A stretch of DNA of 64,000 nt from Janthinobacterium rivuli (GTDB taxonomy: Bacteria > Pseudomonadota > Gammaproteobacteria > Burkholderiales > Burkholderiaceae_D), in contig NZ_WFLJ01000001.1 of assembly GCF_009208735.1 (NCBI RefSeq), positions 186,001 to 250,000 of the forward strand, given 5' to 3'. The notes under the pieces were generated by a model. The model saw only the letters and a program-made list of their open reading frames with translations. It was not told where the DNA came from and searched no databases. Position 1 is the stretch's first letter; every line of letters begins with the position of its first letter. The translations under genes and the position numbers were made by a program. Of the stretch, positions 36,248 through 47,128 are shown in pieces.

Positions 36248-37471
36248 CTATCGTGTTCCGACTTGGGAGTGGGTGGAAATCGTATCGTCCTCGCCAGGCT
36301 CTTCGTCCTGGTCCGGGGCGGCGCCATCGTGCTGGTCGTACTGACCGTCCAACTGATCTTCCTGCCGTGCTTCGTCGTTCTGATACAGGTGGGCCGAACC
36401 GGGCGCCTTCCTGGCCATCTCGACAATCGCATCGCGCAGCAGGTCAAGCCCGCTGCCCTTCTGCGCACTGACGAACACGCGACTGATCGTAGCATATTCG
36501 TCGCGTTCCACCGAGGGCTCCAGCCCGGCCGCATCGATCTTGTTCCACACGAGGATCTGCGGAATATGATCGGCGCCGATCTCTTTCAAGACCAGGTTGA
36601 CCTGCTCGATCTGCTCCATGCGCACCGGCGACGCGGCGTCGACGACGTGCAGCAGCAGATCGGCATGGATGGTCTCTTCGAGCGTGGCGCGGAAAGCCGC
36701 CACCAGCTGATGCGGCAATTCGCGCACGAAGCCGACCGTGTCGGAGATCACCACGTTGCCCACGTCCTGGCCCAGGTAAACCCGGCGCGAGGTGGTGTCG
36801 AGGGTGGCGAACAACTGGTCGGCGACATACACGCCGGCCTTGGTCACGGCATTGAACAGGGTCGACTTGCCGGCATTGGTATAGCCGACCAGGGACACCG
36901 AGAATGTGTGATTGCGGCCGCGCGCGCGGCGCTGCGTTTCGCGCTGCTTGTGCAGCTTTTCCAGGCGCGCGCGCAAGGCCTTGACACGGTCGCCGATCAG
37001 CCGGCGGTCGGTCTCGAGCTGCGTCTCGCCGGGACCGCGCAAGCCGATACCGCCCTTTTGCCGTTCCAGGTGGGTCCAGCCGCGGATCAGGCGCGTGGCC
37101 AGATGCTGCAGCTGGGCCAGCTCGACTTGCAGCTTGCCCTCGTGGCTCTTGGCGCGTTGCGCGAAGATGTCGAGGATCAGGCTGGTACGGTCGAGCACGC
37201 GCACATTCAGACGCTTTTCCAGATTGCGCTGCTGGGCAGGCGAGAGGGCATGGTTGAAGATGACGATTTCCAGGCCATCGTTGACGACGACGTCGCCAAT
37301 TTCATCGGCCTTGCCGCTGCCGACGAAATAGGCGGAATCGGGACTGGAACGCTTGGCCGTGATGGTGGAAATCGGGTCGGCGCCAGCCGAACGCGACAAC
37401 AGCATGAGTTCCTCCATGCTGGCGGCGAAGTCGCTGTGACCGAAGTCAACCCCGACTAGTGCCGCGCGCAT
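36248..37471 (-). CDS. hflX: Ribosome-associated GTPase HflX
   Basis: HflX splits stalled 70S ribosomes after heat stress. The 407-residue protein begins with an HflX N-terminal domain (ALVGVDFG ... VGSGKADEIGD ... LSPAQQRNLEKRLNVRVLDRTSLILDIFAQRA) and a helical linker (RGPGETQLETDRRLI). The G domain has G1 GYTNAGKS near 204-211, G3 DTVGF near 249, and G4 NKID near 317. The C-terminal tail is acidic and Asp/Gln-rich (QLDGQYDQHDGAAPDQDEEPGED), which is not part of the core fold. Lies between hfq and hflK. Confidence 0.96.
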   Translation of the reverse strand: MRAALVGVDFGHSDFAASMEELMLLSRSAGADPISTITAKRSSPDSAYFVGSGKADEIGDVVVNDGLEIVIFNHALSPAQQRNLEKRLNVRVLDRTSLILDIFAQRAKSHEGKLQVELAQLQHLATRLIRGWTHLERQKGGIGLRGPGETQLETDRRLIGDRVKALRARLEKLHKQRETQRRARGRNHTFSVSLVGYTNAGKSTLFNAVTKAGVYVADQLFATLDTTSRRVYLGQDVGNVVISDTVGFVRELPHQLVAAFRATLEETIHADLLLHVVDAASPVRMEQIEQVNLVLKEIGADHIPQILVWNKIDAAGLEPSVERDEYATISRVFVSAQKGSGLDLLRDAIVEMARKAPGSAHLYQNDEARQEDQLDGQYDQHDGAAPDQDEEPGEDDTISTHSQVGTR

Positions 37472-37585
37472 GATGGCATCTGATGAGTTGCGGCGGACGC
37501 CGACGCCGATGCAAACGCATCAGCGCCGCTGGCGCGGACGGGGGCGATGGAGGGTGAAAGGCGCTGGGCCGTCAAGCTCAACGCT

Positions 37586-37822
37586 TTACTCCGCTTCAGA
37601 TTCAATATTGAGATTGACGGCACGGGCCGGCACCACTGTCGAGATGGCATGCTTGTACACCATCTGTGTCACCGTATTGCGCAGCAATACGACATATTGA
37701 TCGAACGATTCGATATGGCCCTGCAATTTAATGCCATTGACCAGGTAGATCGAGACAGGAACATGCTCTTTGCGTAATGCATTGAGGAATGGGTCTTGTA
37801 ACAGTTGCCCTTTGTTGCTCAT
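37586..37822 (-). CDS. hfq: RNA chaperone Hfq
   Basis: The 78-residue protein is a full-length Sm-like hexamer subunit. It holds the Sm1 motif ([45 protein letters not shown]) and Sm2 with [14 protein letters not shown], the conserved YKHA of the RNA-binding site. A GGAG site precedes the ATG. The C-terminal tail is short compared with E. coli Hfq (102 residues), as usual in betaproteobacteria. It mediates pairing of small RNAs with mRNAs. Confidence 0.98.
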   Translation of the reverse strand: MSNKGQLLQDPFLNALRKEHVPVSIYLVNGIKLQGHIESFDQYVVLLRNTVTQMVYKHAISTVVPARAVNLNIESEAE

Positions 37823-38049
37823 AACAGCTCCGTTGTTTATGTTGTTGTGTAAGAATTGGAGGCGACTCGCTTGATTTCAAGTGCTCTCACACCTTTCAAA
37901 GAAAGAAAGATGCGTCATAGCTACTGTAACCTGTTTTCGCGATCGCTGTCGCGCATGGCGCATTAACACTTTATTATTTCCGTGCAAAAGCCATTGAATT
38001 GGCTGTCGGCGCCGCATTATCTCCGCGGCGCCTTAATATGCACTTAATT

Positions 38050-39396
38050 TTACTTGCTTGGCGTGCGTGCAAACGGGTTTTTACCCGTGCGCAGTTCGAT
38101 GCGCAGCGGCGTGCCGACCAGGGCAAACGTATCGCGGAAATGTTTTTCCAGATAGCGCTTGTAGGGATCGCCGACGGCGTCGAGCGCATTGCCGTGAATT
38201 ACGATCACAGGCGGGTTCATGCCGCCCTGGTGCGCATAGCGCAGCTTCGGACGGATCGAACCCTTGCGGCGCGGCTCCTGCTTCTCCACGGCCTCGATCA
38301 GGGCGCGCGTCAGCTTCGGCGTCGACAGGTCGCACATGGCGGCCGCATAGGCGGCATTGAGCGACTTCATCAGTGGACCGATGTTGGTGCCCTTCAGCGC
38401 CGAAATGAAATGCATCTGCGCGAACGACAGGAAATCGAGCTTGCGGTCGATATCGATCTTGATCTCGTCGCGCTGATGCGATTGCAAGCCATCCCATTTA
38501 TTCACGGCCACGACCAGCGCGCGGCCCGATTCCAGGATGAAGCCGGCGATGTGCGCATCCTGCTCGGAAATATCCTGCTGCGCGTCGAGCATCAGCACCA
38601 CCACGTTGGCTTCGGAAATCGACTGCAGGGTTTTCACCACCGAGAATTTCTCGATCGCCTCGAACACCTTGCCGCGGCGGCGGATACCGGCCGTGTCGAT
38701 CAGCGTGTATTGCTGGCCATCGCGCTCGAACGGGATCTCGATCGAGTCGCGCGTCGTGCCCGGCATGTCGAAGGCGATCACGCGCTCTTCGCCCAGCAGG
38801 GTGTTGATCAAGGTCGACTTGCCCACGTTCGGACGGCCGACGAGGGCGATCTTGATGCCGCGGTCGGTCTTTTCCAGCTCTTCAGGCTCATCCGGACGCT
38901 GCGCGAACGCCAGGTCCAGCATCACTTCGACGAGGTCGTTGACGCCGTCGCCGTGCGCCGACGAGATCGCATACGGATCGCCCATGCCCAATTCATAGAA
39001 TTCGGACACGACGGCCGTGTAGCGCATGCCTTCGCTTTTGTTGACCACCAGCAAGACCGGGCGGCCGCTCTTGCGCAGGAAGTCGACGATGGTCTTGTCA
39101 TGCGGGGTCAGGCCTTGACGGCCGTCCACGATGAACACCACCACGTCGGCCTCGGCCACGGCCTGCTTGGTCTGCAGTGCCATCTGGTGCATGATGCCTT
39201 CCTTGGCGACGGGTTCGAAACCACCCGTATCGATGACCAGGAAGGGACGTTCGCCGACACGGCCTTCGCCATAGTGACGATCGCGCGTCAACCCAGGCAA
39301 ATCCGCCACCAGCGCATCGCGCGAGCGGGTCAGACGATTGAATAAAGTCGATTTCCCAACATTGGGTCGACCTACTAGTGCAATTACCGGCTTCAT
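38050..39396 (-). CDS. der: Ribosome biogenesis GTPase Der (EngA)
   Basis: Der helps mature the 50S subunit. The 448-residue protein has two tandem G domains: G1 GRPNVGKS at 8-15 with DTGG near 56-59, and a second GRPNVGKS near 187-194 with [10 protein letters not shown] near 236. The C-terminal KH-like domain runs to the end ([39 protein letters not shown]). It starts four bases after the bamB stop. Confidence 0.97.
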   Translation of the reverse strand: MKPVIALVGRPNVGKSTLFNRLTRSRDALVADLPGLTRDRHYGEGRVGERPFLVIDTGGFEPVAKEGIMHQMALQTKQAVAEADVVVFIVDGRQGLTPHDKTIVDFLRKSGRPVLLVVNKSEGMRYTAVVSEFYELGMGDPYAISSAHGDGVNDLVEVMLDLAFAQRPDEPEELEKTDRGIKIALVGRPNVGKSTLINTLLGEERVIAFDMPGTTRDSIEIPFERDGQQYTLIDTAGIRRRGKVFEAIEKFSVVKTLQSISEANVVVLMLDAQQDISEQDAHIAGFILESGRALVVAVNKWDGLQSHQRDEIKIDIDRKLDFLSFAQMHFISALKGTNIGPLMKSLNAAYAAAMCDLSTPKLTRALIEAVEKQEPRRKGSIRPKLRYAHQGGMNPPVIVIHGNALDAVGDPYKRYLEKHFRDTFALVGTPLRIELRTGKNPFARTPSK

Positions 39397-39400
39397 TGTA

Positions 39401-40546
39401 TTACTCGACCGCGAGAGCGGTCACTGTCCCTGATTGGGTTTGAAAAATCAAATTCGAACCGGCAACGACGGGAGCCGAAACAATCGGGCTACCGTCGGTG
39501 CTGACACGACCTATTAATGCGCCATCTTCCCGTGACAGGAAGTGGATATAACCTTGATAGTCGCCGACGGCGACGCTGCGGCCGTAGGAGGCCGGCGTCG
39601 ACAGGCGGCGGCGTGCCAGCGCCTCATTCTTCCAGGCGCTCTGGCCGCCATCGCGGCTGAACGCCACCACGGCGCCCTTGTCATCGGCAACAAACACGAA
39701 ACGCTGGTCGACGGCCACGCCCACATCGGACGAGATCGGCTTGGTCCAGCGCGGCACGCCCGTGGCGGCGTCGAAGCAGCCCGCCTTGCCCTGGTACGTG
39801 ACGGCGCACACTTCGCCTTCGAACACCACCGGCGTACCGGCGATGTCGGAGACGCGCTCCAGTTCGGTGGCGCCGCGCGGTTCGCTGACGACGATCTCCC
39901 AGCGTACCACACCGGTTGCCGCCGTCAGTGCCAGCAGCTTGCCGCCCGGCTGGGCCACGTAGATGTTCGCGCCGCCCAGCACCATGCCCGGCGCATTGCG
40001 CAAGGTCAATGCCGGCGTGGCGCGCTGCACCGTCCACTTGCGCTCGCCCGTCTTGGCATCGAAGCCGACGATGCGGTTGTCCACGCTGCGCACCACCACG
40101 ACGCCCTGCCCTACGACGGGCGCCGTCAATACTTCGCTGGACGCCTGCGCCTTCCACAGCTGCTTGCCGTCCGCATCGAACGCCAGCACGGCGCCCTTGG
40201 CGGCGCCCACGGCCACCAGCGCGCCATCGCTGCCGGCGCCGGAGGTGATGTCGCTGCCGGCCTTGATGCGCCACGTTTCACGGCCGCTGGCCGCGTCCAG
40301 GCGCGCCAGCGCGCCGTCGGCGCTGACCACGTACAGGCTGTTGCCGGCCAGCGCGGGCGTAAACGCGTACACGCCGGCCTTGCCGATCGAATACTTCCAG
40401 GCGTCGCGCACGGCGATGCTCGATTTTAACTCGACCAGCTTGGCCGGTTCGACTTTCGGGTCTTTCGAGGCGAACGGGTTCCAGGACGAGCAACCGGCCA
40501 TCAGGGCCAACAGACTTGCAGCTACCAGCTTTTCAGTGACACGCAT
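39401..40546 (-). CDS. bamB: Outer membrane protein assembly factor BamB
   Basis: The start at ATG 40546 gives a lipoprotein: [22 protein letters not shown] with lipobox LMAGC and cysteine 19, so it is likely anchored in the outer membrane. The remaining 360 residues form a PQQ-type eight-bladed propeller, with repeated blade motifs such as [30 protein letters not shown] and [15 protein letters not shown]. BamB supports BamA in inserting outer-membrane proteins. Position between yfgM and der matches other Proteobacteria. Confidence 0.95.
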   Translation of the reverse strand: MRVTEKLVAASLLALMAGCSSWNPFASKDPKVEPAKLVELKSSIAVRDAWKYSIGKAGVYAFTPALAGNSLYVVSADGALARLDAASGRETWRIKAGSDITSGAGSDGALVAVGAAKGAVLAFDADGKQLWKAQASSEVLTAPVVGQGVVVVRSVDNRIVGFDAKTGERKWTVQRATPALTLRNAPGMVLGGANIYVAQPGGKLLALTAATGVVRWEIVVSEPRGATELERVSDIAGTPVVFEGEVCAVTYQGKAGCFDAATGVPRWTKPISSDVGVAVDQRFVFVADDKGAVVAFSRDGGQSAWKNEALARRRLSTPASYGRSVAVGDYQGYIHFLSREDGALIGRVSTDGSPIVSAPVVAGSNLIFQTQSGTVTALAVE

Positions 40547-40631
40547 AAGTGTTATCCAACCTTTTTCTTGTACTTGTAAGGGCAAGGCAGGCGGCGCACA
40601 ACGCCGCGCGGCCACACCGTCAGTGTTCCTG

Positions 40632-41300
40632 TCAGGCGGCGGCCTTGTCAGCCTTGGCCTTGTCTTCCGGCACCGTACCGCCGATCGCTTCCAGTTTGAC
40701 CTGGATCAGTTGACGGCCTGGATTGTTCTTGTCCGTCGCGGCTATCGCGGCCAGGTAGGCCGTGCGCGCATCGGCCAGCTTGTTTTGCGCCACCAGGATG
40801 TCGCCCTTGCGGTCGGCCACGGCGCCGGCAAATTGCGCCACGGAAGCCGTCGCCAGCACTTTCAACGCTTCATCGTAGGCTTTTTCGTCCAGCAAGACAC
40901 CGGCCAGGCGCAGCTTGGCGATGGCCTTGTACTCTTCCGTGCCATGCTCGGCCACCCATTGCAGCTGGGTCTTGGCCGTTTTCAGGTCGTTCGCGTCGAA
41001 CGCCACCTTGGCCGCGGCCAGGGCGCTCATCTGCGCATACGCCGTGCCGCTGAAACGCGATTGCATGTCGCCGGCCGCGCGCATCACCTTGGCGGTGTCC
41101 TTGGCGGCGATGGCGTTTTGCAGTTCGTCGTACAGTTGGCCCGCCTGCGCGGCCTGCGTGCGCTGGTAGTACTGCCAGCCGGCCCAGCCGCTATAGCCTG
41201 CCAGCGCCACGATCAGGACCCAGGAGGTCAGATTGCCATTGCGCTGCCACCAGGCCTTGAGGGTTGCCAGTTGTTCTTGTTCTTCGTGATCGTATGCCAT
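40632..41300 (-). CDS. YfgM-family tetratricopeptide protein
   Basis: The 222-residue protein has one N-terminal membrane helix (SWVLIVALAGYSGWAGWQYY, about residues 26-45) and a periplasmic TPR-like domain (YDELQNAIAAKDTAKVMRAAG; AKLRLAGVLLDEKAYDEALKVL). YfgM associates with the SecYEG/PpiD periplasmic chaperone network in E. coli. Its place between hisS and bamB is the usual one. A charged Ala/Lys tail ends the protein. Confidence 0.9.
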   Translation of the reverse strand: MAYDHEEQEQLATLKAWWQRNGNLTSWVLIVALAGYSGWAGWQYYQRTQAAQAGQLYDELQNAIAAKDTAKVMRAAGDMQSRFSGTAYAQMSALAAAKVAFDANDLKTAKTQLQWVAEHGTEEYKAIAKLRLAGVLLDEKAYDEALKVLATASVAQFAGAVADRKGDILVAQNKLADARTAYLAAIAATDKNNPGRQLIQVKLEAIGGTVPEDKAKADKAAA

Positions 41301-41354
41301 GGGTCGTCAGTTTGAATGAGTAGTTGATCGAGGGTACAACGGTCTTGCTGCAAA

Positions 41355-42716
41355 TCAGTGGTGGTGATGCACGTGGCCGCCAGGACCGTGGTCATGGCCG
41401 CAATCGTGGTCGCCGATGATCTGGTCCACCACGTAATCGACGACATCGTCGAACGGCACCGTGTTCTGCTGCGCGCCCGCATCGGCTTCGCGCATGGCTT
41501 TCACCGTGGCCACATTGTTGGCGATTTCATCGTCGCCCATGATCACGGCAAACGCCGCGCCGCTGGCATCGGCCTTTTTCATTTGCGTCTTGAAGCTGCC
41601 GCCACCGTTGCTCGCCGCGCAATGTAGCACAACGTCCAGGCCCGCATCGCGAATCCGCTCGGCCAGCACGAACGCTTGCAAGCCCGCCTGCTCGCCCTGG
41701 TGCACCAGGTAGACGTCGCACTGGGCCGGTTGTTCCGGCTCGGCCGCGTCCTTCATCAGCAGTACCAGGCGCTCGACGCCCATGCCGAAACCGACGGCTG
41801 GCGTCGATTTGCCGCCGAACATTTCCACCATGCCGTCATAGCGGCCGCCGGCGCACACCGTGCCTTGCGCGCCCAGCTTGTCGCTGACCCACTCGAACAC
41901 CGTGCGGTTGTAGTAATCGAGGCCGCGCACCAGGCGTGGATTGATGGTGAACGGAATATTGTTGTGGTTCAAGATCTTCTGCACGCCGTGGAAGTGGGCC
42001 AGCGATTCCTCGCCCAGGTAGTCCAGCAGCTTCGGCGCGCCATTGACCAGGTCCTGCATGGCAGGGTTCTTGGTGTCGAGGATGCGCAGCGGATTGCTGT
42101 GCAGGCGGCGCTTGGCTTCTTCGTCGAGCAGCTCGCTGTGACCTTCCAGGTAGGCGATCAGGTCGGCGCGGTGGCGCAGGCGCTCGGCCGCGTCGCCGAT
42201 CGAGTTCAATTCCAGGCGGATGCCTTCCAGGCCCAGGTCATCCCACAGGCGGCGCGACAGCATGATGATCTCGGCGTCGATATCCGGGCCCGTGAAACCG
42301 ATGGCTTCCACGCCGAACTGGTGGAACTGGCGGTAGCGGCCCTTCTGTGGGCGCTCATGGCGGAACATCTGGCCCTTGTACCACAGGCGTTTCGGGCCTT
42401 CGTAGACGAGGTTGTGCTCGACCACAGCGCGCACCACGCCGGCCGTGCCTTCAGGACGCAGGGTCAGGTTGTCGCCGTTCATCGAATCGGTGAACGAATA
42501 CATTTCCTTTTCCACGATATCCGTCACGGCGCCGATGGCGCGCGCGAACAATTTCGTTTCTTCCACGATCGGCGTGCGGATCTGCTGGAAGCCATAGCTT
42601 TGCAGCACGGATTGCGCCGTGTTTTCAAACAATTCCCACAGCGGGGCGTCGGCCGGCAGGATATCGTTCATGCCTTTGACTGCGGTAATCTTGTCGAGCT
42701 TTTTATTTTCGGACAT
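41355..42716 (-). CDS. hisS: Histidyl-tRNA synthetase
   Basis: HisS charges tRNA-His. The 453-residue protein has class-II motif 2 in [15 protein letters not shown] near 114-128, the histidine-specific loop [14 protein letters not shown] near 268-281, motif 3 in [15 protein letters not shown] near 316-330, and the HisS C-terminal anticodon domain. An unusual feature is the extreme C-terminus [19 protein letters not shown], a His-rich stretch absent from typical HisRS. Begins a run of essential genes with ispG immediately upstream. Confidence 0.97.
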   Translation of the reverse strand: MSENKKLDKITAVKGMNDILPADAPLWELFENTAQSVLQSYGFQQIRTPIVEETKLFARAIGAVTDIVEKEMYSFTDSMNGDNLTLRPEGTAGVVRAVVEHNLVYEGPKRLWYKGQMFRHERPQKGRYRQFHQFGVEAIGFTGPDIDAEIIMLSRRLWDDLGLEGIRLELNSIGDAAERLRHRADLIAYLEGHSELLDEEAKRRLHSNPLRILDTKNPAMQDLVNGAPKLLDYLGEESLAHFHGVQKILNHNNIPFTINPRLVRGLDYYNRTVFEWVSDKLGAQGTVCAGGRYDGMVEMFGGKSTPAVGFGMGVERLVLLMKDAAEPEQPAQCDVYLVHQGEQAGLQAFVLAERIRDAGLDVVLHCAASNGGGSFKTQMKKADASGAAFAVIMGDDEIANNVATVKAMREADAGAQQNTVPFDDVVDYVVDQIIGDHDCGHDHGPGGHVHHHH

Positions 42717-42749
42717 AGTGTTCTTCTTTACTTTTTTATCGGATCAGGC

Positions 42750-44018
42750 TCAGACGGCAACCGTTTTTCCGTAGTGACTCTTTACATAATTCAAGACGAT
42801 GTCCTGGAATTCCTCGACGATGCGTTCGCCGCGCAGGGTGACGACTTTTTCGCCGTCGACAAACACGGGCGCGGCCGGCGACTCGCCCGTGCCGGGCAGG
42901 CTGATGCCGATGTTCGCATGCTTCGATTCGCCAGGGCCGTTGACGATGCAGCCCATGACGGCCACGTTCATCGCTTCCACGCCCGGATACGATTTTTTCC
43001 ACTCCGGCATCTGCTCGCGCAGATACGTCTGGATGTTGTCGGCCAGCTCCTGGAAGGTCGTCGACGTCGTGCGCCCGCAACCGGGGCAGGCGATGACCAT
43101 GGGCGCGAACTTGCGCAAGCCCATGGTTTGCAGGATTTCCTGACCAACGATGACTTCGCGCGTGCGGTCGCCGCCCGGTTCGGGCGTGAGCGAGATGCGG
43201 ATGGTGTCGCCGATGCCCTCTTGCAGCAGCACGGCCAGGGCGGCGGTAGACGCCACGATGCCCTTGCTGCCCATGCCCGCTTCCGTCAGGCCCAGGTGCA
43301 GCGGATAGTCGCAGCGCTGCGCCAGTTCGCGGTACACGGCGATCAAGTCCTGCACGCCCGAGACCTTGCACGACAGGATGATCTTGTCGCGCGCCAGGCC
43401 CAGTTCCTCGGCGCGCACGGCGTTTTCAATCGCCGACGTCACCAGCGCTTCATACATAACGGCTTGCGCCGGCCACGGTTCGGCGCGGCCCGCGTTTTCA
43501 TCCATGATGCGCGCCAGCAAGGCCTGGTCCAGGCTGCCCCAGTTCACGCCGATGCGCACCGGCTTGTCGTAGCGGCAAGCCGCTTCGATCATTTGCGCGA
43601 ATTGCGTGTCGCGCTTGGCGCCCTTGCCCACGTTGCCGGGATTGATGCGGTACTTCGACAGCGCGCGCGCGCAATCGGGGTAATCGTTGAGCAGGGTATG
43701 GCCGTTGTAATGGAAATCGCCCACCAGCGGCACGTCGATGTCCATCTTGTCGAGCTGCTCGCGGATGTAGGGCACGGCCGCGGCCGCTTCCGGACGGTCC
43801 ACCGTCAGGCGCACCAGTTCCGAACCGGCACGCGCCAGTTCCTTGATCTGGATCGCCGTGCCGATGGCGTCGGCCGTATCCGTGTTCGTCATCGACTGCA
43901 CCACCACGGGGGCGTCGCCGCCCACCCAGATCTGGCGCTGGCCGTGCGCGATCAGCACCTTGCGGCTGTCGCGCCGGCCGGAGGGACCGGAACCGATCGC
44001 TGTTTTCGAGGTAGCCAT
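42750..44018 (-). CDS. ispG: 4-hydroxy-3-methylbut-2-en-1-yl diphosphate synthase IspG
   Basis: IspG catalyses the penultimate MEP-pathway step using a [4Fe-4S] cluster. The 422-residue protein contains the TIM-barrel part ([54 protein letters not shown]) and the iron-sulfur part with ligands in ACPGCGRTT and [21 protein letters not shown]. The length fits the usual bacterial enzyme. Located between hisS and rodZ as in many Proteobacteria. Confidence 0.97.
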   Translation of the reverse strand: MATSKTAIGSGPSGRRDSRKVLIAHGQRQIWVGGDAPVVVQSMTNTDTADAIGTAIQIKELARAGSELVRLTVDRPEAAAAVPYIREQLDKMDIDVPLVGDFHYNGHTLLNDYPDCARALSKYRINPGNVGKGAKRDTQFAQMIEAACRYDKPVRIGVNWGSLDQALLARIMDENAGRAEPWPAQAVMYEALVTSAIENAVRAEELGLARDKIILSCKVSGVQDLIAVYRELAQRCDYPLHLGLTEAGMGSKGIVASTAALAVLLQEGIGDTIRISLTPEPGGDRTREVIVGQEILQTMGLRKFAPMVIACPGCGRTTSTTFQELADNIQTYLREQMPEWKKSYPGVEAMNVAVMGCIVNGPGESKHANIGISLPGTGESPAAPVFVDGEKVVTLRGERIVEEFQDIVLNYVKSHYGKTVAV

Positions 44019-44057
44019 AAATATTATCTTCTGAGTTTGCTTGAACGATGACTGCGA

Positions 44058-45047
44058 TTATTTGATGCTGACACGGGAAATCGTGCCGCCGGCAACGGTC
44101 GGCAGATCCAGCTTGGCGCCGCGCAAGGTTGCCTGCACGACACCGGGCTTGCCCACCACCAGGGTGGCCGGTCCCGTGATATCGAACGTTTCCGTGCTGC
44201 CCGCCTTGACCATGCGCGAGATCAGCGGCGAAGCGCCTGGGCGGCGGATTTCCACCCAGGAATCCTGCTCCACCTTCAGCACCAGCGCATTCGCGCCCAC
44301 GGCAGCGGCAGCCGGCGCGGCGGCGGCCGTGGCCGCTGGCGTTACTGCTGGCGTCGCTGTCGGCGGCACGGCGGCGGCCGGCGCCGACGCGGCGTTGGCG
44401 GCGGGTGCGCCCGTCTGCGTATCGTTGCCTGGCGGCGGCGGGACGGAAATCAGCGGCACGGACGGCGTCTGCACGGGCGTCAAGTCCTGGCCCGGCTTGA
44501 TCAGGGTCGTTTCCACGGGGCCCACTTCCGCATGCGCGGTTTCTTTCTCCGCGTGCGAGGACAGCAGGCTGGCCGGCACATAGCCCAGCTTGTACGCGCC
44601 AAAGGCGGCCGCCACGACGACGGCCACGGCGCCGGCGATCCACAGGGGCGTCTGGTTCGACGAGCGCTGCGTCATCGACGGGAAGCGCGATTCCGAGAAC
44701 GTGGCGGAAATTTCACGCCGCACGGGCGCGGCCGGGTCTTGCGCCGGCGCCGGATGCACTTCGATCATGGCCACCAGCGGCGCCGCGTCGAGACGCACCA
44801 CCTTGGCGTAGGCGCGCACGAAACCGCGCACCACGGCCACGTTCGGCAAGGCCGCCATGTCGCCCTCTTCCAGCGCGATCACCTGGCGTGGCGCCAGCTT
44901 GAGCTGGTCGGCCACCTGCTCCACCGGCCAGCCCAGCGCTTCGCGCTGCGCCTTCAACTGTGCGCCTGCCAACGCAAGATTGCCCTGGGGCTGCTGCTGA
45001 GGCGTTTCTGCCCACTCTGAATTCATTGGTATCCCTGTCTCACTCAT
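44058..45047 (-). CDS. rodZ: Cytoskeleton protein RodZ
   Basis: RodZ links MreB filaments to the membrane for rod shape. The ATG at 45047 (MSETGIPMNSEW) overlaps the pilF stop; an inner ATG at 45026 has a better AGGGA and could also serve. The 329-residue protein has a cytoplasmic Cro/C1-type helix-turn-helix (ALAGAQLKAQREALGWPVEQVADQLKL; VRGFVRAYAKVV), one membrane helix near residue 135 (LWIAGAVAVVVAAAFGAYK), a long Ala/Pro/Thr-rich periplasmic linker, and a C-terminal DUF4115 domain (VLKVEQDSWVEIRRPG). Confidence 0.92.
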   Translation of the reverse strand: MSETGIPMNSEWAETPQQQPQGNLALAGAQLKAQREALGWPVEQVADQLKLAPRQVIALEEGDMAALPNVAVVRGFVRAYAKVVRLDAAPLVAMIEVHPAPAQDPAAPVRREISATFSESRFPSMTQRSSNQTPLWIAGAVAVVVAAAFGAYKLGYVPASLLSSHAEKETAHAEVGPVETTLIKPGQDLTPVQTPSVPLISVPPPPGNDTQTGAPAANAASAPAAAVPPTATPAVTPAATAAAAPAAAAVGANALVLKVEQDSWVEIRRPGASPLISRMVKAGSTETFDITGPATLVVGKPGVVQATLRGAKLDLPTVAGGTISRVSIK

Positions 45048-45828
45048 CAAACGCCCCATTTTGATAAGCAGCATATTCGGGGGAGGCGGCATGGTGGTTG
45101 CGCAAAAGCGCCCCCAGGCCAGCTTCCGCACCCGCATCCCCGAGCTTATGCTGCACCTTGATCCCGAGCCACAGCACATCGGCCGTCTGGCTCTCCATTG
45201 TTGCTGTCTTACCGAGCCGCTGCCAATAATCAGCCGCTTGCCGGTAGTCTTGCTGTTGGTAATACACGCGCACCAGGCCGGCATAGGTGATTGCCGCGCC
45301 AGGTGCGATGCGCTCCGCCTTGAGCCAATAGCCGGCGGCGCGCGGGTAATCTTTCATGAGCAGGCTGCACGACGCCGCATTATGCAGCGCAAGTTCAGGC
45401 GTGCCATACGCGGCATCTTGCACTGCGGCATCAAAATATGCCAACGACTGCGCCGCGCGCCCGGTCTGGCACAGAAACAGGCCATAATTATTGCTCAACT
45501 CGGGATTGTGGGGCGCCAGGCGCAATGCGTAAAGAAAATCTTTTTCAGCAGCCACAGGTTGGCGCAGGGCAGCAAAAATCAGGGCGCGCATGCCGCGTAC
45601 CTGGGCGTTGTCCGGCACCAGCTGCACCGCCTGCTCCGCTTCGGCCAAAGCCACCGCAAACTGGTCTTGCATATAATAGGCGCTGGCCAGCTGCAAGCGC
45701 AAGGCGGCGCGCTGCTCGACAGAGGCAGCCTGCTCCTTGTCCGCGGTGGAAGCACAGCCGGCCAGCAGCACGCCCAGGCTGACAACAGCCACGGCCAGTG
45801 CGCCAGGATAAGCCATGCTTCCCCGCAT
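45040..45828 (-). CDS. pilF: Type IV pilus biogenesis lipoprotein PilF/PilW
   Basis: The start at 45828 overlaps the rlmN stop by one base (TGATG); MAYPGAL at 45816 is an alternative. The 262-residue protein is a lipoprotein (VSLGVLLAGCAS, Cys near 29) containing several TPR units (LQLASAYYMQDQFAVALAEAEQAVQL; NNYGLFLCQTGRAAQSLAYFDAAVQ). PilF is the pilotin needed for PilQ secretin insertion in the outer membrane. Position between rlmN and rodZ is conserved in betaproteobacteria. Confidence 0.92.
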   Translation of the reverse strand: MRGSMAYPGALAVAVVSLGVLLAGCASTADKEQAASVEQRAALRLQLASAYYMQDQFAVALAEAEQAVQLVPDNAQVRGMRALIFAALRQPVAAEKDFLYALRLAPHNPELSNNYGLFLCQTGRAAQSLAYFDAAVQDAAYGTPELALHNAASCSLLMKDYPRAAGYWLKAERIAPGAAITYAGLVRVYYQQQDYRQAADYWQRLGKTATMESQTADVLWLGIKVQHKLGDAGAEAGLGALLRNHHAASPEYAAYQNGAFDE

Positions 45829-47003
45829 CAGGAGCGGATCTCCACGATCTTGCCGAAATTGGCGCCAAATTTCTGTTGATACTCGGTCATCTTTTCCATG
45901 CGCTCCTGCACCCGGGTGCGATCCTTGACTTCGCCGGCCAGCTGGCCGCAAGCCGCATCGATATCGTCGCCGCGCGTCTTGCGCACGGTGGTGATGATGC
46001 CGCCATCCATCAGCACCTGGGCAAAGGCCTTGATGCGCGGGTTTTTCGAGCGGAACAGGCCCGACTCGGGGAAGGGGTTGAACGGAATCAGGTTGAACTT
46101 GCAGTTCACGCCGAACTCGCGGTCTTGCACCAGCGCCAGCAGCTCGCGCGCGTGCTCGTCGCTGTCGTTGACGCCGTCGAGCATGCAATATTCAAACGTG
46201 ATGAAATCGCGCGGCGCGAATTCCAGGTAGCGCTTGCAGGCCGCCATCAATTCCTTCAGCGGGTATTTCTTGTTCAGTGGAATCAAACCGTCGCGCAAGG
46301 CGTCGTTCGAGGCGTGCAGCGAGACGGCCAGGGCCACCGGCACTTCCTGCGACAGCTTGTCCATCATCGGCACCACGCCCGACGTCGAGAGGGTCACGCG
46401 ACGGCGCGACAGGCCGTAGGCGTTATCGTCGAGCATCAATTTCAGGGCCGTGACGGTCGGCTCAAAGTTCAACAGGGGCTCGCCCATGCCCATCATCACC
46501 ACGTTGGTGATCTGGCGCTCGCCTTTCGGGCCCGGTTCGATGCCCTTGGTGCGGCGCAATTCGAATTCCGCCATCCACAGCTGGCCGATGATTTCGCCAA
46601 CGCTGAGGTTGCGGTTGAAGCCTTGCTTGCCCGTCGAGCAGAAACGGCAGTTCACGGCGCAGCCGGCCTGGGTCGAGATGCACAGGGTGCCGCGGTTTTC
46701 TTCCGGGATGAACACGGTTTCCACGGCATTGCCATTGCCCACGTCGACCAGCCACTTGCGCGTGCCGTCCGTCGACGTGTGGTCACTGATGATGGCCGGG
46801 GCGCGCACTTCGGCACGCGTGGCCAGCTTGTCGCGCAGCGACTTGGCCAGGTCCGTCATGGCGTCGAAATCGGAAGCGCCGAACTGATGTATCCAACGTT
46901 GCAATTGTTTCGCACGAAACGGTTTCTCTCCCAACTCGGCGCAGTAGGCGATGAGTTGCGCGGGATCGAGGTCCAGCAAGTTGGTGAGGGTCGTCGTATT
47001 CAT
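45828..47003 (-). CDS. rlmN: Dual-specificity rRNA/tRNA adenine C2-methyltransferase RlmN
   Basis: RlmN methylates A2503 of 23S rRNA and A37 of several tRNAs by radical-SAM chemistry. The ATG at 47003 ([17 protein letters not shown]) has weak support; an upstream ATG lies two codons away at 47009. The 391-residue protein carries the radical-SAM cluster motif [11 protein letters not shown] near 118-128, followed by [10 protein letters not shown] for SAM binding, and the C-terminal catalytic Cys region ([23 protein letters not shown]: [18 protein letters not shown]). Confidence 0.95.
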   Translation of the reverse strand: MNTTTLTNLLDLDPAQLIAYCAELGEKPFRAKQLQRWIHQFGASDFDAMTDLAKSLRDKLATRAEVRAPAIISDHTSTDGTRKWLVDVGNGNAVETVFIPEENRGTLCISTQAGCAVNCRFCSTGKQGFNRNLSVGEIIGQLWMAEFELRRTKGIEPGPKGERQITNVVMMGMGEPLLNFEPTVTALKLMLDDNAYGLSRRRVTLSTSGVVPMMDKLSQEVPVALAVSLHASNDALRDGLIPLNKKYPLKELMAACKRYLEFAPRDFITFEYCMLDGVNDSDEHARELLALVQDREFGVNCKFNLIPFNPFPESGLFRSKNPRIKAFAQVLMDGGIITTVRKTRGDDIDAACGQLAGEVKDRTRVQERMEKMTEYQQKFGANFGKIVEIRS

Positions 47004-47128
47004 GATCATGTCTATTCTAAAAATCCGTCCCCGCGCGCATCCGGAGCGAAAACTCCACAGCGCAGCGGGAACAGGGGGTGATAAGTTATTTCACAGATAA
47101 CGCCAGGAAATAACGTTATCTAAGGCAA

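Noticed and set aside
38008..38032. GC-rich 8-bp inverted repeat after der
   Set aside because: It forms a stem but lacks a T-run on either side, so termination is not supported.
47095..47120. Hairpin after ndk as a terminator
   Set aside because: The stem is short, and no T-run follows on the minus strand; kept out of the terminator list.
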